A stretch of 64,000 nt of DNA from positions 50,911,001 to 50,975,000 of the forward strand of contig NC_092316.1 of NCBI RefSeq assembly GCF_036785885.1, read 5' to 3'. The position numbers were made by a program, and so were the translations under genes. Below the pieces are notes generated by a model that was given only the letters and a program-made list of their open reading frames with translations, ran no database searches and was not told the origin of the DNA. This DNA comes from Coffea arabica (taxonomy: Eukaryota > Streptophyta > Magnoliopsida > Gentianales > Rubiaceae). Shown here piece by piece: positions 47,271-60,445 of this stretch. Within the stretch, counting starts at the first letter, position 1. Each line of letters starts with the position of its first letter.

Positions 47271-50200
47271 TGGTTGTCACCTTTTGGACCGTTCTTCCTT
47301 ACCAAACTCCAAAAGAGTTCAATTCTCCGTACGGCTCTTCATTTCATAGCATTTCTTCTACACCCTAGCAACACACTATAATTTCCACTTTTCTCTTTAG
47401 TTTTTTCCTTTTGAGTGGATTTGATGTTCATTAGAGTGATCCTAATATGGTCTCTTTCCAATCCGATTACGTTGGTACCAAAATATACACGTTTCCTAAT
47501 TTAGGAATCTATTTTCCTATATGAGAATAATGATTAAGGCTTTTGAAGAATTATAATGTATTTGGCATGTATGGTCTTATGGTTTTAATTATTTACAAAA
47601 ATTTCCCTATGTGCTATATTCGTTTAAAATGGTTTAGGTTACACAATATGAACTCAATTATTTTATATAATTAGGTTATGGAATACAAAGTGTTGATTAG
47701 ATATCTATGCACGAGTTCTATCAAAAATATATGGCTAAAATAGCTTATATAATATTTGTCATTTGCAAAGATTCTAAGTTAAGAAATACGAATTGAATTA
47801 CTTTACAAATTAGGTCATGGAATACAAAGCATCAAAAAAAAATTCATGCTCGAGCTCTATTTGTATATAACTGTTAAAAATGACATGTAGAGCGATTTGT
47901 CGTATTTGTTTCTTGCACACAAATAATTGACCAAAAATCAATAATTGATGATAGTTATTCCATCATTAAATAAAGTAAAACACCAAAATCGAACTTTATC
48001 TGACAAATTACTTTTATAAGAGAATCTAAAATTCTATTGTATATTCTTCATGTAATAATTAATTGTTTCATGAGCTAATTGAAAAGAAATAATAATAATA
48101 ATAATAATAATAATCATCATCATCATCATCATGAATATCAATTATTATGTGCTTAGAGCTCATAAAACTATTTGTGCAAAAAGAATTTTACTAATTTATG
48201 TACCTCTATGTTTGCAGCATCTCTCTTGCATGATAATAACAAACTATTTTTCCAGATTTCCATTTAACTAATCTATTTATTTAAATTTCCTAATTTAGTT
48301 TTCAATTTCCTCTAGATGATAATTACCTTTCAGGTTTGGTAGGGCAATGATGCAATAACAAAGGCTCCCATGGTTTTAATTCTATACAATAGTTCTCAAT
48401 CTTGTAATTCATTTGCAAAAATTAAAGTTGCAGAATATGAATTGTATTGCCTTTTAAATTAGGGTTTTCTAGTACCTACTGCCAAAAACAAAACCATGCC
48501 TGAAATCTATTTGATTTATAACAATTACAATAGCATATATAATATTTGTCTTGGTTTAACTTTTATTTGTTTGTGAGTGAATGACTTGAAAATAGTAATT
48601 GACAATCAAGAGTCCAACCAGAAAATGTAAAACACCAAAATCAAACAAAATATCTAATGGTCTCTCTTTATACGAGCATCTAATAATTTTTTTTTCCAGA
48701 TCTCACAATGATTTTTTGGTTTAATAGTTAAAGAAGATAATAACCGTAATATATCTCAAAGATCATTTTCTTACAACTCGTAAAAACTACTTGTGTAAAG
48801 AGAATCCTCTAACCTACAAGCCACTCCATTTGGTTGAATTTTACCATGATATATAGTTTTCATCATTTTTTTTTATTCAATCACCAATTTGTATTTCCTA
48901 ATTTAGTTTGCTATTTTGCTTTTGATGATGATTTTTAGAGATTAGTAAATTTGCATGTATGGCCATATTTCTTTTTTCTTGTTGTTTAAGTATATACAAA
49001 AGTTTCCCTATTTCGGAATTTACCTTCAGAGATTCAAGTTATACATAAAAACAGATTCAGCGTAAAGATTAAGTAATAGAATTCAAATTGTTAAAAAAAA
49101 AAATCTTGCTTGACCTCAATAGTGATAAATTTGTTGAAGAACATTCTGTCATGAATTATTTGTTTTTTATTAATTTTATGCATATATGGCAGAAAATCAA
49201 CAATTCACTATTATGATTATATCTTAATATAATTTTTAAAGTAAAAAGCCAAAACTATATTGTATCAAATGGACCACTGTTATAAGTGGATATAATATAT
49301 TTTTGTTGTATTTTCATAATAATTATTTTCTTTACTAGTTAATTAAATTGAAATAATGTTCTTGATAACACTGATTACAAGCTTAGAACTCGTAAAAATG
49401 GTTTGTGTATAAAAATTCGAGTAATACTACTATACGAACATGGACATCTAAATAATTTTGTTTATTGATAAAATATTTTTGGGGTGAAACATCTAATGAG
49501 GGATTTCTAAGTAGAATTGTTGAACTTTAAACATACACAAATATCATGTAAGGCATATTCTTCATAGATTCAATTTTTCATCTATCTTTCTTTCTTTTCA
49601 CTTGAATATTTATGGATAAATTTTTCTTAATGTTTGAATTTCATAGTATTTACTTTCTAGTGGTTTTCATTAGGTTAAAAAGTAACATAACGTTTTTAAT
49701 TTTCCTTTAGAAAAACACACAATTTCACGTGAGCAAAAATCTCGTGCAGCTACTATGATACTACTACCAACAAATCCACCACTGAAATTCTCACATACAC
49801 AAATCTGTGATGATCATAGATGCACAGATGAACTTTCACAAATTCAATGATATTTATCCATGCTTATCTAAGTATTTGCTGTGATAAATGTTATTTTATT
49901 TTCTTTTGAGGTGGTTGGTGGGTGGAGATTGCTTTTTTGTGGAATTTTGGATTAATTATTTCCTCTCACACACGCACTATGACATGTTCACATGTAGAAT
50001 CAAAATCGATTTTAAAACACGTGTAGGACATGCATGAGAAAAATGTGTTATTTAATTTAAAAAATAATAAGTAAATCCAAGAAAAAAGTGAGAATGCAAG
50101 GATAGATGTCAAGTAGGAAAGAAGAGCAAATTTTGCTTTAAATGAAAATAGTGGCCATGTGAGAATAGACATCGTGGCAAGAAGAACAAAATTTGCTTCA

Positions 50201-50474
50201 ATTGCGTGAGGACAAAAGCAGTGGAGGAAAAGATAGATAACCGTTGAAGATCAGTCAGATGAGTTAGTCATAAATTAACTCTATTGAAGCAGATTCCAAG
50301 GATAATTTCTCACATAAATCCGAGTCTCTCAATCTTTAGTAAGATCTAGATCAAAGTGTACCATTCATGTACATTGACTGATCTTACAATTTTTTTTTTA
50401 CATGCAACTATATTACATTTGCAAGGAAATGTTCCCTAGGCGTAATTTAGGCTATGCAAAATACTCTCAAGACT
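47271..50474. other. Spacer between K3 and the large LINE
   Basis: AT-rich and non-coding, matching 13561-16600. It holds an (AAT)n plus (CAT)n compound microsatellite at 48089-48132. From about 49600 it is the leading spacer of unit D. Confidence 0.65.
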
Positions 50475-50499
50475 TTGAAATCGATCTACTCCAGCCGTT

Positions 50500-51124
50500 G
50501 CCATCATGCGCATGGATTGGCAATGGGAATATGATGGCTTCTGGCAGAACTGTGTTCTCGAAAATTTCCCCAAGTACTGCTCGCACTGTTATCGGCAGGG
50601 ACATGGGAAGGATGAATGTCATGTTCTCCACCCTACGCTCCGCCCTCCTAAAATTGAGAATCAGCGTCACAACAAAGAACGAGCCACGGCAGCGGAGCCA
50701 GGTGAGATACGGTGTGCGGAGGACGCTTTGGGCAGTGTGAGGCTGCCTGCCGCATCCGTTGGGAGGGGTGACTTTGGAGGAAGCCCATGGCCTGGGCGAG
50801 GCTGCTGCAGATTTGGGTGTAGAGGAAGGGGTGGTGTTTGCGGGTGACCAGACTGGAGATGCTCAGCAGCCTGCTGTGCTTGGTGCAGTGGACTACTTTC
50901 TGGTGGCACAACCAGACCAGCGGTGTGACGGAGGGCACGACCAGCAGGTGCCTCCTCCTCAGGTTGACACGGTGGAGGTGAAGACTAGTGGGGATGAAAC
51001 TGAAAGGCCAGTGACGCTCCATGCTGGTTCTGAGGTTGACCAGGGGTTCATAGTGGATCTTCGAGACTTCCAGGGGAGATTTGGTAGTAGTTCTCCTCAG
51101 GGCACAGTAGGTTGTGGGTCTTAG
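50500..51124 (+). pseudogene. LINE ORF1 remnant with CCHC zinc knuckle
   Basis: After a frame change near 50520 the text reads GFWQNCVLENFPKYCSHCYR then QGHGKDECHVLHP, the DUF4283/zf-CCHC_4 region of plant LINE ORF1 RNA-binding proteins. The downstream part is low-complexity and lies in a shifted frame to about 51124. Open frames on the opposite strand (50467-51127) are shadows. Confidence 0.8.
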
Positions 51125-51300
51125 CAAAGAAGTGAGTCATTGCATTTCCCTCGCCTAAGGGAGCTACCTCCCTCGCCTAAGGGAGTAGGCCCTCCGGGTG
51201 AAGCACAGAACACACAACGAGGGATGCGGGCTCGCTTTCCACTTGATCGCATTTTATGCTCAAGTAAGTCCAGCTCTTCTAACTCCTTCACCGTGTTGTC

Positions 51301-51945
51301 CGATGATTAAAATGCTATTTTAGAACATAAGGGGTGTCACTCGCATCCCCCATCTTAGAAGGCTAAAAAAATTAGTAAAACTTCACTCGTTATAGTTGGT
51401 TGCAATTTGTGAACCAAAAGTGGGTTTAGGCCATATGAGTCATGTGCAGTTGACGTTAGGAATGGACTTTTGTGTCTCAAACCAATGGGGGACCATTTGG
51501 GTCTTCTATAAATCCCCTCTATCTTGTACTGTGATTGGGGAGTCATGTCAACATGTCTCGCTTCAGGTTCAATGTCCGATGTTCCCATCACCCGTTTATT
51601 TTTCTTTTGTTCATGCCAAGTGCACCGTTCATGAGCGGCAGATGCTGTGGGCGGACTTGACGAAGGGTATTCTACCTGATACTCCTTGGCTTTTAACTGG
51701 AGACTTTAATATCATTATTAATGAGGGGGAGAAGCGTGGGGGACTGCTATTCCGCTTGACCGAGGGGGAGGATTTTTTGCATTTCATGATGGAAGCGAGG
51801 GTCTCAGACATGGGTTTCTCCGGGTCCAACTACACTTGGTTCAACAACAGGTAAGGGCGAGCCTGAGTCTGGAAGCGTCTAGATCATTTGCTTCTCAATT
51901 TGAAGGCCCTCCGTATGGATTCGGATATTTGGGTATAGCACTTGG
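51301..51945 (+). pseudogene. LINE ORF2 endonuclease domain
   Basis: Apurinic endonuclease-like (EEP) fold blocks: NIRGV near 51328, ICEPKVG at 51403, LLTGDFNIIINEGEKRGG (the catalytic GDFN) near 51700, GFSGSNYTWFNNR near 51825 and KRLDHLLLN near 51880. Stops at about 51327, 51394, 51854, 51869 and 51937 break it. Confidence 0.85.
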
Positions 51946-53792
51946 CAAGAGACCCATCGAACCATGCCCCACTTCTACTGACGACCTCGACTCGGTTGGA
52001 CAATAAGCCAAAGCCTTTCCCCTTTTTAAATTTTTGGACAACCAAAACAGGGTTGTTGGACGTGATTAGGGATGGGTGGCAGGAGGAGATAGTGGGATCT
52101 CCTCTGAGTGTGCTAGCTGCTAAACTACGTACAATCAAGCAAATGCTGAAGGGGTGGTCCAAGGAAGCCTTTGGTGACATCTTTGAGGCTGTTAAAGAAG
52201 CGGAAAGTGCGATGGCGGAGATAGAGAGGGTTCAGGAGAAGGACTTGTCCGACCAGGCGACGAGAGGCTTGAATGAAGCCCGTGAGCGGTTGAGGAATAC
52301 ATTGGCTATTGAGGAAGCCTTTTGGAGACAGAAGGCAAGGGCCAAGTGGTTGAAGGATGGGGACTACAACTCAAAATATTTTCATACTGTGGTGGCCGAG
52401 AGGAGAAGTAGGGCGGTCATTCATAGGATCCGTGACTCGAATGGTGCCTGGGTGGAATCGAAGGACCTCATTAGTAGGGAGGAAATTTCCTTCTTCCAGA
52501 GGCTCTTTACGGTGGAGTCGCCCTCCTATGCTTACGGGCTCCTGAACACTATTCCAAAACTTGTGACGGAACAGGACAACTCCCGCCTAATGGAACCCCC
52601 TTCTATGGCAGAGGTGAAAGAGATGGTCTTCTCAATGGATGGGAAAAGTGCAGCGGGCCCAGATAGGTATACAGGAAAGTTCTTCACCTTCGCTTGGGAG
52701 GTGATTGCAGAGGATGTCTACAGGGCTGTCTTGAGTTTCTTCTGTGGTACAGAGTTGCCCCGAAGTATTACTGCCACATCCATTGTCTTGATTCCTAAAG
52801 TTCCTTGTCCGCAGGACTTCACACAATATCGCCCGATCAGCCTATGCAATTTCATCAACAAGGTGATTTCCCGCATCCTAACGGATCGTCTAGCTCCGCT
52901 ACTACCTCGAGTCATTTCTCCTAAGCAAAGCGATTTTGTTAAAGGGCGTCAGATCTCTGATAACTTCCTCCTAGTACAAGAGATTGTGACGGGCATTAGG
53001 AAGTCTGCCTACGGCGGTAACGTGGTACTCAAACTAGACATGATGAAAGCCTACGATAGGGTGTTTTGATGTTTTCTGTTGCAGGTTTTGAGGCGATTCG
53101 GTTTCTTGGAGGCCTGGATTGATTCAATCTGGAAACTGATCTCGAATGTTTGGTTCTCTGTCTTGGTCAATGGCACTCCGCAGGGTTTTTATCGGTCGTC
53201 ACGTGGTTTGCGGCAAGGGGATCCAATCTCTCCGGCCTTATTTGTGATTGGGACCGAAGCTCTGTCGAGGGCTCTGAATGCCTTAGTTAGGCAACGCCAG
53301 TTTCATCCGTTCAAGGTTTCGCCCGGATGCCCGATTGTCACCCATTTATCTTTTGCGGACGATGTGGTCATTTTCTCGAGTGGCTTGAAGCCCACTTTGC
53401 AACTGTTAATACGGGTCCTGGAGGAGTATTTTGCAGTCTCGGGACAGAAGATCAATGAGCAGAAGAGCTACTTTTTAGTGCACCCTCGACTCGGCCCCCG
53501 ACGCAGCAAGATTATCAGGTAGATTACAGGCTTTTAGAAGAGGGAGTTCCCGATCAGGTACCTAGGTTGTCCCCTGTTCATTGGCAGACAGAAGAAGGAG
53601 CACTTCGTGGAGATGTGTAAGGGTGTTGTCAATAGGATTTTATCTTGGAAGCATCGTATTTTATCGCCTGGGGGACGGATTGTGCTGCTAAAGCACGTTT
53701 TGTCCTCGATGCCCATTCACTTACTGGCGGTAACAGCGCCTCCCAAAGGGATGTTGCGGGAGCTAGAACGGGTCCTGGCTATCTTCCTGTAG
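51942..53792 (+). pseudogene. LINE ORF2 reverse transcriptase
   Basis: Main frame 51942-53069, then 53079-53522 and 53545-53792. Visible RT blocks: KWLKDGDYNSKYFHTVVAER, GKSAAGPDRYTGKFF, TSIVLIPKVPCPQDFTQYR with PISLCN, KQSDFVKGRQISDNFLLVQE, LKLDMMKAYDRV, RGLRQGDPISPALFVI, HLSFADDVVIFSSG (catalytic FADD intact) and the thumb LSPGGRIVLLKHVLSS. TGA at about 53067-53069, TAG at 53520-53522 and later stops interrupt it, so no complete ORF2 protein can be made despite intact catalytic motifs. Confidence 0.92.
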
Positions 53793-53963
53793 AGCTCAAC
53801 AGAGGTTGGCCCACACTTCCATTGGATGAAATGGGCGACCCTATGTCGACCCCACAGCGAAGGGGATCTAGGTCTCCGGCGAGTGACGGAGGTTTTTCAG
53901 GCCTTTTCCATGAAGCTGTGGTGAAAGTTAAGACAAGGTCGCTCGCTTTGGGCTTCTTTTATG

Positions 53964-54641
53964 TAGGGGTGGCAATTCCTAACACGACACAAATCTAACA
54001 CGAAATTAATGGATTTGGGTTGAGGTTTCGAGAGTTCGGGTCAGAATCGGGTCAAACCCGATGAACCCGAAAAGAAAACAAGTCAATTTCGGGTCAATCC
54101 GTAATGACCTGATATGACCCGATATGACCCGTTTATAAATTAAAACTAATTTAATAAACATGAAAATTATTTTATCTAACTAAACTAAATCATTCTTTTT
54201 TTCCAAAGGCATTAATTACTTAATCCTAAATGAATTTATTAAACTTGTGTGAAGTTAAAATTATTATATTTGGACAAATAATATATTATGTTATTTATTA
54301 CTTTTATGCTGTTTTAATTTATTTTATATTTGGTTTGGGATAAAACACTTTTATGGTGTTTAATTTATTTTGGATTTGGTTTGAAATTATTTATTTAAAT
54401 TTTTATTACTTGATGATGTAATTAATTTTGTGAAAATTTGATTTTATTAGAAATTACAGTGATAAATTAATAAATTAAAATTAAATTTCGGGTCGACCCG
54501 CCAACCCGAAATTTTCGGGTTCATGTCAGGTACCCTGACCCATTTCGGATTGGCGGGTTGGGTTCAGGTCAGCAGATTCTTTGTTATACTTAGGTCTCAA
54601 CTCGACCCGCCAACCCGAACCCTTTCCGATTGCCACCTCTA
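53964..54641. mobile_element. hAT-like non-autonomous element nested in the LINE, 678 bp
   Basis: Terminal inverted repeats TAGGGGTGGCAAT...ATTGCCACCTCTA with one or two mismatches, flanked by a perfect 8-bp target duplication CTTTTATG (53956-53963 and 54642-54649). An 8-bp duplication with short repeats of this type is the mark of hAT elements. Subterminal zones are rich in the phrases TCGGGT and AACCCGA in both orientations (54020-54125 and 54488-54620), around an AT-rich middle. No transposase. Present only here. Confidence 0.92.
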
Positions 54642-54649
54642 CTTTTATG

Positions 54650-56065
54650 GCATCCAAGTATTATAAGGGCCAGCACCCTTGCCTTGTGGAGGAGAGACTT
54701 GGCAGTTCCTATACATGGAGACGATTGTTGAGGTCCAAGGGGTCATGAAGGAAAACACAGGCTGGATTGTGCAGGAGGGGTTGATGGATTTCTGGCACGA
54801 TAACTGGGCAGGGTCTGGTCTGCTATGCCACCAGGTGGAGATTTTTCAGGATCAGCAGGTGGTGGATTTTGCTTCTGGAGGGGAATGGGACATCCGAGCT
54901 CTTTCGCAGGTACTGTCACCGGAATTGGTGCAACTTGTGTTGGCTTGCAAGCCTCCGTCAAGCCAGGAGGAGGACAGGATGGTATGGATGTAGACATCCA
55001 ATGGGGAGTTCTCGGTGGCCTTGGCTTTGGCGCTTATCCGAACCCGCTCTTAAGGATCTCTTGGCTTTGCTAGTATCTGGCACAGATCACTGCCAGTCAC
55101 AATTTCATTTTTCATGCTCCGCTTGCTATGGAGTAGACTGCCTCTCCTGGAGTAGCTGCGTCACTTCGGTGTCCATGGTTCTTCTCGGTGTTGTTGTTGC
55201 TCTGATCCCGAGGAGGAGAGTTTGGACCACCTCTTTTGCACTGGTGAAACTGTCTGACAGGTGTGGGGGGCATTTGCGGTTCAGGAGGGGATGACGTCGC
55301 ATTGCTACACGGCCTGGCATATGGCAATCTCGTGGTGGTTACGCCCAATGCCGCAGAGGTACTTGGCTTTTGTGTATCAGATCATTCCTTCTATCATCTA
55401 TTGCGAACTTTGGCGGGCGAGAACTAGGGCGGTGGTGCACGGGGGGAGGATAGTAAGGGGTGGTGGTGGCCTAAACCTTATATCGTCTTAGGGAATTATT
55501 GCAGATCCAATTCCCATCGCAAGCATGGCCACACGGATCTTGGGAGAGCTTGTATTCGACCTTGCAAGCTCGGCAGAGGATGTTGACTGTTCGGCCTGTC
55601 AGATGGGCGTCCCCGGGAGCGGGCTATAAGTTGAATACTGACGGCTATTCGCTTGGGAATCCAGGGCGGAGTGGAGGAAGAGGCGTGGTGCCGGATTCTC
55701 AAGGGGGTTTTCTGCTTGGATTCTCATGTTTCTTTGGCGCCACTAAGAGCCTCCATGCCGAATTGAAGGCTTTGGTTTATGGGGTTAATCAATGCATTGC
55801 TCGGGGATATTTGGAGTTGCATCTAGAGGTGGACTCACTATCCCTGGTTCGCATTATATTTGGGGACCATGGGTGCCCCTGGCATTTGCAGGTGGAATTG
55901 GACGATCTCATGCAACATCGGGGTCTGTTTCGCTCCGTTAAGCATTGTTATAAAGAGGCGAACAAACCGTCGGACAGGCTGACTAAGATGGGTGCAGCGC
56001 TAGGCACCGCCTCTGCATTTGATTCCTTTGCAGCGCTTCCCCTGCTGGTCCGCGGGGATATCTGA
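54650..56065 (+). pseudogene. LINE ORF2 C-terminus: connector, zf-RVT relic and RNase H
   Basis: After the hAT-like element: GLMDFWHDNWAGSGLLCHQV and LSQVLSPELVQLVLACKPP (connector, 54679-54993). A frame-broken zf-RVT part follows, about 55000-55470. The RNase H domain at 55499-56065 shows YKLNTDGYSLGNPGRSGG (first Asp), HAELKALVYGV (Glu), LHLEVDSLSLVRI (Asp) and HCYKEANKPSDRLTKMG. The RNase H frame is open to its stop at 56065, the best-preserved part of this LINE. Confidence 0.88.
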
Positions 56066-56272
56066 CTGGATAGATTAGGGTTCCCTAACTTCCGTAAGAG
56101 GGCTCAATAGCCGTGCCTCTATGTTGCTTCTTACTATGTGTGACTTTCTTATGATTCAATAAAGATAAGTTTTTCAAAAAAAAAAAATTTTTGGGATAGC
56201 GCCGTTGACACCATAATTTTAGTAGTTATCGACACATACTAATGTTTAAATTGTTATTTGCATCGTCTAATA

Positions 56273-56628
56273 TCTATATCTATATTATATATAAAAGGAA
56301 AGGAAAGGGTTCGTGTTAACATTTTGTGTTACTTTATGTTATACCAAAAGCACCCTTTAAAGTTAGTTTTCAAACTATTCACATTTCCTCTTTTTTTCCA
56401 CCATACTTTCAATACAATAACTTCTTCCAATGTTAAACTATTCAAATTCTCTCTTTTTCTCCACCATAATCTCAAATACAATAAATTGCTCTAAAAAATT
56501 GTAATTACAGATTTTACAAATAAACAAATACACCTGTACCATGAAATGTAATAACTTAATATGAAGGAAAGAATAATCATATATTTTTAAAAAATAAACA
56601 CATACTTAAGGTGTGCCAAAAGCACTAG
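56273..56628 (+). mobile_element. Short Helitron-like element of unit D, 356 bp
   Basis: A|TCTATATC start and CTAG|T end (56625-56628). The hairpin arms are CATAC and GTGTG, a G-T wobble. Non-coding. Confidence 0.4.
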
Positions 56629-56914
56629 TTTTTAAAAAGTATGTGATTGCTGACAAAATAAGAAGTGAATAATTTAAATATTCAAGCATACAAGAAATAC
56701 ACGGTTAGGAGAATTGATATTTGAGAATCATCTATAACAATAAAAGATTTTTTATTTTCCTACACAAATTAAAAGAAAACGTTTACACGCACACAATAAT
56801 TTGTGTATAGTAACCTAAATATCATGATTAACTAAAGTGGACTTTGTAATTTTTATCACAATAAGCAATTAGAAATTATAACATCTTACAATAATATATA
56901 TAAACTCAATAGAA

Positions 56915-56962
<48 letters not shown>

Positions 56963-57451
56963 CACATGGTATTAGCCCCAATCATTGAGATGTTCATCTG
57001 GCCTCTGATTGCACATATATACCAGCTGATTAAACCACAAAATGTGAACTTGGCAATTGCCAATCAGTGGAACTGTGAAACTTGTTGGTCCTTTAATCAG
57101 AAAGAGAAAGCATATGTTTATCACCAGTTTTACCATATTTGAAGGATGACAATGTACAAGCAAGAAAATACATCGAACAAAAGTAACCAGGCAATTACAA
57201 CTTTTCTACATCAAATTAAGATATTAAAGGAAATCAGAATTGTCTGTTTACATAGCATATTCCATTCTATTTATTGAAGTTTTACAATATTTCACGGCTA
57301 AAAGATGCACCTGGTGCTCTACATTATTTGTCTATGCCGCTTGAATTTCTTTCAAGCTCTTGACTAGCCAAAAATTTTTTCTGAATATCAAATTAACAAA
57401 ATAGATGAAAGTAAACATGTAAACTATGAGTTGTTGCCAAATCAGGACACC
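56629..57451. other. 3' flank of K4 with TA microsatellite
   Basis: Matches 17030-17879 closely. (TA)19 at 56920-56957. Confidence 0.6.
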
Positions 57452-58887
57452 TCAGCAACCCATCACAGCGCAATTATAAACAAAACTACCTGAATGCTTT
57501 GTTCCCAGCAATGTCCACTCTAGGGGACCTTCATCTGGCTCCCAAGCATTGATCTCTATGTACCCTCCATTCAATGCCCTTGGTCCACCGATAACCATCA
57601 ATTGATTACCACAGGCCCTGAATGCCAACCCCCCAGCCATTCATGGAGGTTGCTTGTTCAGGCAATCTACCTATGGTAATCCACACATTTCTCTGCTTGT
57701 CATACTTCCAGACTTCCTTTTCATCGCAATAAGCTGCATATAACTCATTCTTCACCACTGCGAGTAGAGGAGGTGCTCTTGCTGTTGCAGGAGAATCATT
57801 AGTACCCACTCTAGCACATTGAGGGTACATATCAGGAATTTCAAACCAGGTTCCTGTCCTCAAATCATATACCTCTCCACAGGTAAGCACCTTTAAGCTG
57901 GCTCCAACGCTTGCACTTGGGTTGCCTATTCCGACACCACCGATGACATAAAACTTGCCATCTATGAATACCCCAGAACATAGTTTTCTAGGTTTATGCA
58001 TTCTGGGAAGAGTCAACCAACTTTCTGTCATTGAGTTATAAAGTTCAGCAGAGCTTAGTAAATTGCCTTTTGAGTCGCAACCACCAGCCACGATCGCAAT
58101 CTCTCCAAGACTAGCAGAGCCAAATAACCATCTTGGGATGTTTGTCCTTACGCCAGACGACCATGTATTGGTTAATATGGTATATTTGTAGATCACTTGA
58201 GACTCTATTTCCTTTCCAAAGACAAGAAGTTCAGTGCCAACAGCCAGTGACTCCTTGTCAGAAAAAAGGAAACACTCGTTTGAAATCATTTTAGGCAAAG
58301 ACATCCATCTATGGCGCAAAGGATCAAAAGCTTCCCATTCAAGAAGGCTATAAGAAACATAGACCCAATGTTCTACAATACCCAGCTGCCTCCTCAACTT
58401 ATAAAGATCCCCACTTTGGATTAGAGACCTGAAACTCTGATTGAGTGAAGCGATAGTGCCATAATCTGCCCTCGAGCAGCGAAGTAAGCAATTAATTGAG
58501 AGATCTTGGCCAAGTTTGAGGATGAGTGAACTTGTATCAGTATAATACCCATAGTGGCCTTGGTCATCTTCTTGATCCATAGCTTGCCCTTGGAATGCCA
58601 GTGGCTTGGATGGTTTCATCACTCCAGTCTCTTCCTCGAGGTGCTTTCGCTTTGAGTTCCCTCCCTTGGGGCACTTTTGCTTTGAGCCTTGCCCTTGGAA
58701 TGCCAGTCGCTTGGATGATTTCATCACTTAAGTCTCTTCCTCAGGATGCTTTAGCTTTGAGTTCTCGCCCTTGGACCCTTTCGCTTTGAGTTCTCGATAG
58801 AAGAATAAGTATTAAAAACCCACTTGCTCTCTTCTTCACAGGCGCTTGCAAGTCCCGAGAGACAAGAAATGATGGCCCTTCCAATAT
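57452..58887 (-). pseudogene. F-box/kelch-repeat gene K4, single-base frameshift near the 3' end
   Basis: Duplicate of K2 in block 2. From ATG 58724 (directly after a TAA and a GTG codon) the frame is open for about 365 family residues: the 35-residue repeat, the F-box (LGQDLSINCLLRCSRADYG) and four kelch repeats. A C-tract of six (57629-57634; five in K1, K2 and K3) then shifts it after SMNGWG, and it ends in a few foreign residues (VGIQGLW). The missing tail, still readable at 57640-57452, holds the last kelch strand and [10 protein letters not shown]. It would be intact if the extra C were a sequence error. The N-terminal remnant shows ATA at 58885-58887 and an extra 1-bp deletion. Confidence 0.88.
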
Positions 58888-58982
58888 GATGGCTGAAAGA
58901 GTGAGAAATCTGAGAACTAAACTTGTCCAACAAAGTTAACCCTGAAGACATCAGTCCAAGCGATATTAGTTAATGCTACAAT

Positions 58983-60445
58983 CTGGAAAATAAAGAAGCA
59001 AAAAAATACCTAAACAGTTTAGCCTTAAATATATGATCTTTCTTGAAGATTGGGATAATTACAATCTATATCTCTCTTTGATATGCTAAGAAGAGCAAAT
59101 TCCATAACCATAAGACATCTAAAATAGGGAGTAACAAAGTGGATGTAATTGGTTAGGTATTACATTTAAAAGGCGAACGAGAGCCTCGGTGAGAAAATCG
59201 TGCAACACATCATGAAATGCATGATTCGAGGAAAAAGTTTCCCAAACAGTCAGTTAAAACCCAAAACTCAATTTTGAAGACATTGATTGTTGGCGCAGTT
59301 CTACATTTGCAAGGAAACAGTTGAGTGTATACTAAACAACAAGGGCATGAACACACATCTTGATACAAGCACAAACAAGTGCTGACAATACTAGCATGTT
59401 TAGCTTCAAGTGCCAATCTAGATCTCTTTGCCATCGTCAATACCAAACACTTTTCCAAATCATCAAAACAAAAAAAAAATTGGAATTGAATGGGTAGAAA
59501 CATGGTTATTTAAAGTTGAGTAGATGAAACAACAAACTCTAGAATCAACTGTGGACAACAGTGAATGCCAGCTGAAAAGATCTAGTTATGAATAAGAATA
59601 TATTCCTTGAATTGGAAAATGTTTTTGTATTTCCAAAAAAGAAAGGAAAGAAAGATTTAAATTCCATGAAATAAATTCCAAATGTCAAAATCAACAGAAA
59701 GGATCTTATACATTGAAAAGAGCCACTGATGAATAAGAATAAATTCCTAAATTGGAAAATGATTTTGTACTTCTAGGGGAAAATATTTTCATTTAAATTC
59801 CATAAAACTAATCAAAATTTGGAAAACAACAAAATGAATCTTCTACATTACTAATATAGACCAATCACCATAAACTCACAAAAGTGAGAAATCCATCCCT
59901 TCAAACTCAATCTGGAAAAGGGTTGAACTCCCAATATTTAAACAAAATTTAAATCAAAACAAGGATAAGGATTCAATATTAAATCCGAAACCAAATTAAA
60001 ACCTGCATGCATGTATGGTAAAAGCCAATTCAATTCAACATGCCCCTACAAGAGAAATTCATACTAAAATCAGACCACCGAATGCCTATCCTAGAAGCAA
60101 TTACAGCAACACCCAATTAAGGGGATAGCAGGCAAATACTCAGAAATGAAAAAACAATCACAAATCTAATAGTGATAACTAGCAGTCAAGAGAACACCCT
60201 TGAAAAATCCTACCAATCAAAAAAATAAAAAAAAATAGTGATACATGCAATAGGAAAATAAAAAAAATTAACATTGACATAAATTTGAAATAAAAGATTG
60301 ATTATTATACATGAATTGCCCTCAATGGTCAGAATCTTTGCATGCAATCCCTTCAAAATAAAACCTAAAGTGAAAAAGGGAAAAGAACTCATTAGGAATT
60401 ATCTCATAACAAGAAAAACCTAAAAAATCAAACCAAAAAACTTAC
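58983..60445 (-). other. 5'UTR intron of K4 (1,463 bp)
   Basis: Donor GTAAGTTTTT at 60445 and acceptor TTTTCCAG|ATTGTAGC ending at 58983, both intact. Confidence 0.72.

Larger units (their letters stand above)
50475..56187 (+). mobile_element. Large L1-type LINE, 5'-truncated in ORF1 and broken, with nested hAT-like element
   Basis: About 5.0 kb of LINE plus a 678-bp insertion. It starts inside ORF1 (EIDLLQPLPSCAWIG) and runs through the zinc knuckle, endonuclease, RT, zf-RVT and RNase H to AATAAAG and a poly-A tail (56176-56187). It sits in the unit D spacer at the point equivalent to 16590; the unit resumes at 56188. The target duplication is hard to read because the site is A/T-rich. It is a different LINE family from 7249-9271, judged by sequence. 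The interior is GC-richer than the surroundings. Confidence 0.92.

Noticed and set aside
50467..51127. Minus-strand frames across the LINE ORF1 region
   Set aside because: The plus-strand zinc knuckle and the LINE order fix the coding strand.
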